Positions 14,123-16,937 of a stretch of 16,937 bases of DNA are shown piece after piece. The notes beneath the pieces are model-generated. The model saw nothing but the letters and a program-made list of their open reading frames with translations, had not been told where the DNA came from and did no database searches. A program made the position numbers and the translations under genes. How positions within the stretch are numbered: position 1 is the stretch's first letter; each line of letters opens with the position of its first letter. The DNA is taken from contig JAHEHB010000068.1 of the NCBI GenBank assembly GCA_024644775.1, positions 1 through 16,937 of the forward strand, read 5' to 3'. The DNA is from Deltaproteobacteria bacterium (GTDB lineage: Bacteria > Desulfobacterota > Desulfobacteria > Desulfobacterales > SURF-15).

Positions 14123-15824
14123 GACACAAGTCATGCAAGACGTATGTCGGATGAGAACGCTTTACATAGGGATACAGTCTGATTCCCCCGGAAAGGTTTT
14201 TTACTTTAAATCCATTTTGGCGGAGGATTCGGCTGGCGATATACGACCGTACACCGACCAAACAATGGGTCCAAATTTCCCGGTCCCGGGGAAGCTCCGC
14301 CATTCGATTTCTCAGGCTGTTCAAGGGAATATTTACGGCATTTTTTACATGCTCTTTTTTATATTCATTCGGATCCCGAACATCCAAAATAAACGCGCCG
14401 GATCCGTCAAGGCTCTCCCAGTGCCCCACCTCCGAATAGCCACGTAAAACATTTGCTGCAACCATCCCCGCCAAATTAACCGGATCTTTGGCAGAACCGT
14501 ACTGGGGTGCGTAGCAGAGTTCGGCCTCCTCAAGATCAAAAACGGTTCCCTCTTTCTGAATTGCCATGGCAATGACATCGATACGTTTTTCGACTCCCCC
14601 GATCCCCACGGCCTGTGCACCGAGTATTCGTCCGTCTTTTTTGCTGAATATCAGTTTCATGCTGATGGCCTTTGCGTTCGGATAATAACCGGCATGATCA
14701 TAGGGATGAAGATAAATCTTTTCAAAGGGTTCGATTTCATTGGAATCGGCCAACCGATTTAATTGCCGTTCGGTCTTACCGGTGGAAGCGACGGTTAGAT
14801 CGAGCACTCCACAAACGGCGGTTGCCTGCACCCCCCTGAATCGCGGTTGATTTTCCGCATTTCCCAAAATAACATCTGCAGCGATGCGGCCTTGACGACT
14901 GGCGGGTCCCGCCAGCGGAACCATGGTTTGAAAACCCGAAATAAAGTCTTTTACTTCCACGGCGTCTCCTACGGCCCATATATGCTTATCGCTGGTGCGC
15001 ATCTGATCATCGACCCAGATGCCGCCGCGCTCGCCAATCCGGAGGCCGGCAGATGCTGCGAGCTCAATCCTGGGACGAATGCCTATGGAAAGGATCGCGA
15101 TATCTGCTGCAATCTCTTGTCCGGACGTTAGCATCACAACAAGAGACCCATCGGTGTCATTCTTAAATCCAGATACCGGACTGCCCAAACAGAGAGAAAG
15201 TCCCTGCGCCTTCACATGCTCATTGACGATAATACCCATTTCAGGGTCCAACGCCGGCATGACGTGCGCTTGCATTTCAACAATGGTCACATGAATCCCC
15301 CGATGTTTTAAGTTTTCCGCCATCTCCAAACCGATAAACCCGCCACCCACCACTACGGCTCGCTTGGGCGCGTTCCTGCCGATAAAGCGCAGAATTTCTC
15401 GGGTATCCGGAATCGTCCACAGCGTGAAAATCCCGGGGAGCTCAATTCCCGGCAGATTGGGTCTCAGGGGTACGGAACCCGGGGAGAGAACCAGCGCATC
15501 GTAGGTTTCCCGGTACACGTGACCGGTCTCTAGATTTTCAACTTCAACGGTTTTTATTTCCGGTAAAATACGACGGACATTGTGATGGATTCTGACATCG
15601 ATGTTAAACCGATCTCGAAAAAGATCCGGAGAGGCAACCAGTAGATCATCTTCTTTGGTGATCACATTTCCCACATGATACGGAAGCCCGCAATTGGCAA
15701 ACGATACATACGAGCCGCGCTCAAACATAATTATTTCAGCATCTTCTGAGAGTCTACGTGCCCGTGCAACACACGAAGCGCCGCCGGCAACGCCACCGAC
15801 GATCAGCAATTTTTTAGTGGACAT
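14118..15824 (-). CDS. CoA-disulfide/NADH-dependent persulfide reductase with C-terminal rhodanese domain
   Basis: 568 residues. The N-terminal FAD site is IVGGVAGGASCVARARR (8-24) and the redox-active cysteine is Cys45 in SFANCGLPYH. The NAD(P)H site is VVGGGFIGLEMAE (158-170), the second FAD contact WAVGDAVE (283-290), and YAPQYGSAKDPVN (438-450) is the signature of the CoA-disulfide reductase subfamily. Residues about 465-560 form a rhodanese domain with catalytic Cys521 in HCLVGVRS. Characterised relatives with this fusion use NADH or NADPH to reduce CoA disulfide, CoA persulfide or polysulfide, the rhodanese cysteine carrying persulfide sulfur. In a sulfur-metabolising anaerobe a persulfide or polysulfide reductase role is most likely. 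It is cytoplasmic. The start ATG 15824 has AAGGA immediately upstream, plus a second AAGGAAA slightly further. It is divergent from the hpnB-like gene and convergent with plsY. Confidence 0.93.
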   Translation of the reverse strand: MSTKKLLIVGGVAGGASCVARARRLSEDAEIIMFERGSYVSFANCGLPYHVGNVITKEDDLLVASPDLFRDRFNIDVRIHHNVRRILPEIKTVEVENLETGHVYRETYDALVLSPGSVPLRPNLPGIELPGIFTLWTIPDTREILRFIGRNAPKRAVVVGGGFIGLEMAENLKHRGIHVTIVEMQAHVMPALDPEMGIIVNEHVKAQGLSLCLGSPVSGFKNDTDGSLVVMLTSGQEIAADIAILSIGIRPRIELAASAGLRIGERGGIWVDDQMRTSDKHIWAVGDAVEVKDFISGFQTMVPLAGPASRQGRIAADVILGNAENQPRFRGVQATAVCGVLDLTVASTGKTERQLNRLADSNEIEPFEKIYLHPYDHAGYYPNAKAISMKLIFSKKDGRILGAQAVGIGGVEKRIDVIAMAIQKEGTVFDLEEAELCYAPQYGSAKDPVNLAGMVAANVLRGYSEVGHWESLDGSGAFILDVRDPNEYKKEHVKNAVNIPLNSLRNRMAELPRDREIWTHCLVGVRSYIASRILRQNGFKVKNLSGGIRLYPYVKRSHPTYVLHDLCR

Positions 15825-15904
15825 ATTCCTTAGGTTTCCTTTCCCTGCGATGATCGAATTAAACCACGCCCTTAGAAATTCTCACTCCCGCCCTGCAGGA
15901 ATCA

Positions 15905-15933
15905 CTTTAGTCGCTTGAAACTTTAGTCACTTG
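15905..15933 (+). repeat. 13-bp tandem repeat in the divergent promoter region
   Basis: CTTTAGTCGCTTG (15905-15917) and CTTTAGTCACTTG (15921-15933) differ by one base and are separated by AAA, giving a 16-bp period. They overlap the -35 box and spacer of the predicted plus-strand promoter, a position suited to a regulator binding as a tandem dimer. The gap also holds TTGCTCG/CGAGCAA (15931-15959) as an inverted repeat. Confidence 0.55.
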
Positions 15934-15943
15934 CTCGTATGCT
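15915..15943 (+). promoter_or_regulatory. Sigma70-type promoter for the hpnB-like gene
   Basis: TTGAAA (15915-15920, five of six consensus bases), exactly 17 bp, then TATGCT (15938-15943, four of six, followed by AAATAA). The start of transcription would fall near 15950, about 55 bp before ATG 16006. This is the best promoter match noticed in the window. Confidence 0.55.
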
Positions 15944-16005
15944 AAATAAAACCGAGCAAACACTCAAATCACAAAAAGAAGTATGTTTCAAGATCTAATG
16001 GAGCT

Positions 16006-16937
16006 ATGGATACCATACTGATTATCGGATGCATTCTGAGCGGCGTCTCCGTTCTGATCTGGCTCTATTTGATTGTAGGCAGAGGGTTTTTCTGGAAAAC
16101 CGATCAGCGACTCCATATTTCTGCTCAGAAAAATACGGCACCCGGTAACTTACCACCGGTGTGTGTAGTGGTCCCTGCGCGAAACGAAAGAAAATTGCTT
16201 GAAAAGACACTCCCGTCTTTACTTCGACAACATTACACCGGGCAGTTTCACATTTTCTTAGTCGATGACTGTAGCACCGATGACACAGCAAAAATGGCCC
16301 GACAAATTGCAGCCGACATGGGAGTGAACCATCGGTTGACCGTTGTTTCCGGGCGCCCGCTTCCGAATGGCTGGACGGGCAAACTCTGGGCACTTCAGCA
16401 AGGTATTCTGGCGGCACGGAAGAAGCGGCCCACGTTTTTGCTATTTACGGATGCCGACATCCTTCATACGGCCAAAAGCCTTCAATCGCTCGTTCAAAAA
16501 GCGGTGCAAGAAAGATTCGCTCTGGTATCGGCGATGGTCAAATTAAAGGTTGCCAACCGGTGGGAACAGCTGTTAATTCCAGCATTTGTTTTTTTCTTTG
16601 CCAAACTGTATCCCTTTCGCTGGGTCAACGATCCCGGCAGAAAGACGGCGGCCGCCGCCGGGGGATGTGTGGTATTACGCAGAAACGTGGTGGAAAACAT
16701 CGGTGGCTTAAAAACACTTTCCTCTGCGCTCATCGATGATGTGACACTGGCCAAACGGGTCAAGGGTATCAAGGACCATTCCGGCGAAAATCATGACAGG
16801 ATCTGGCTGGGTCTGGTGGAGGAGATTGTTTCGTTACGTCACTATCAGGGAGTCCGTGGCGTCTGGCAAATGGTGGCTCGAACGGCTTACACCCAGCTTA
16901 AGCATTCGCCACTCCTTTTAACCGCTACGATTCTTGG
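16006..16937 (+). CDS. hpnB: HpnB-like hopene-associated glycosyltransferase, family 2, 3'-truncated
   Basis: The frame is open from ATG 16006 to the right window edge (310 complete codons), so the C-terminus is missing. A membrane helix lies at residues 3-25. The GT-2 domain follows: VVVPARNE (54-61), VDDCSTDDT (86-94), SGRPLPNGWTGKLWA (115-129, a strong HpnB hallmark), FTDAD (148-152, the metal-binding DxD) and IDDVTLA (243-249). HpnB genes commonly occur with squalene-hopene cyclase and other hopanoid genes; the enzyme probably glycosylates a hopanoid or related lipid, but its exact reaction is not settled in my knowledge. The ribosome-binding site (GGAG) is only 2 bp from the ATG. An upstream ATG at 15998 is out of frame and stops quickly. 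A good promoter with a tandem repeat precedes the gene. More hopanoid genes may lie to the right. Confidence 0.88.
   Translation, partial: MDTILIIGCILSGVSVLIWLYLIVGRGFFWKTDQRLHISAQKNTAPGNLPPVCVVVPARNERKLLEKTLPSLLRQHYTGQFHIFLVDDCSTDDTAKMARQIAADMGVNHRLTVVSGRPLPNGWTGKLWALQQGILAARKKRPTFLLFTDADILHTAKSLQSLVQKAVQERFALVSAMVKLKVANRWEQLLIPAFVFFFAKLYPFRWVNDPGRKTAAAAGGCVVLRRNVVENIGGLKTLSSALIDDVTLAKRVKGIKDHSGENHDRIWLGLVEEIVSLRHYQGVRGVWQMVARTAYTQLKHSPLLLTATIL

Noticed and set aside
14133..14447. 104-codon plus-strand frame opposite the rhodanese domain
   Set aside because: It is antisense to conserved coding sequence and has no ribosome-binding site or recognisable motif.
15998..16021. ATG 15998 as start of the hpnB-like gene
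   Set aside because: It is out of frame with the glycosyltransferase and meets a stop after seven codons.

Overview
The window looks like chromosomal DNA of an anaerobic Desulfobacterota (deltaproteobacterial) organism, probably a sulfate reducer or a syntrophic degrader. This is inferred from gene content: a flavoredoxin-type flavoprotein, a persulfide/CoA-disulfide reductase with a rhodanese tail, a receiver-PEP/pyruvate-binding fusion, a YfiR/CHASE8-kinase pair beside a TonB-receptor relic, and an HpnB-type glycosyltransferase. Codon use looks even across the window. I see no tRNA, rRNA, IS element, prophage or CRISPR array.

Layout. (1) 1-2626, plus strand: an operon-like run. It holds the 3' end of an unrecognised gene, an unrecognised cysteine-containing protein 2 bp later, a short-chain dehydrogenase/reductase and a flavin reductase-like protein. 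It reads like part of an anaerobic catabolic cluster that starts left of the window. (2) 2823-6599, plus strand: a 992-aa protein with a degenerate receiver, an apparently intact receiver and a PEP/pyruvate-binding (ATP-grasp) domain, followed 21 bp later by an enoyl-CoA hydratase-family protein lacking both usual catalytic glutamates. (3) 6600-7806: a small lipoprotein and a small secreted protein on the minus strand. They sit among structured non-coding DNA, including a long leader with a possible promoter/operator and a rho-independent terminator that points along the plus strand although no plus-strand gene is visible before it. (4) 7807-12871, minus strand: a six-TM PAS hybrid histidine kinase, then a second cluster read from right to left. 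That cluster is a deleted and frameshifted TonB-dependent receptor remnant, a YfiR-family periplasmic protein and a CHASE8-HAMP histidine kinase. (5) 13026-14115: a stand-alone Smr-domain protein (minus) divergent from plsY (plus). (6) 14118-15824: a CoA-disulfide/persulfide reductase with C-terminal rhodanese (minus), convergent with plsY, the two stop codons lying in one 14-bp palindrome. (7) 16006-end: the 5' part of an hpnB-like glycosyltransferase (plus), preceded by a good sigma70-type promoter overlapping a 13-bp tandem repeat.

How the parts may work together. In the YfiBNR system YfiR binds and represses the membrane diguanylate cyclase YfiN, whose sensor is a CHASE8-type domain. Here the neighbour carries the same kind of sensor but has a histidine-kinase output, so YfiR may restrain a kinase. 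The adjacent outer-membrane receptor gene is clearly broken. No DNA-binding response regulator lies in the window, so both kinases must signal to partners elsewhere. The most unusual items are the receiver-ATP-grasp/pseudo-hydratase pair, the unrecognised two-gene unit at the left edge, the YfiR-kinase module with its decayed receptor, and the non-coding architecture around the two small envelope genes.
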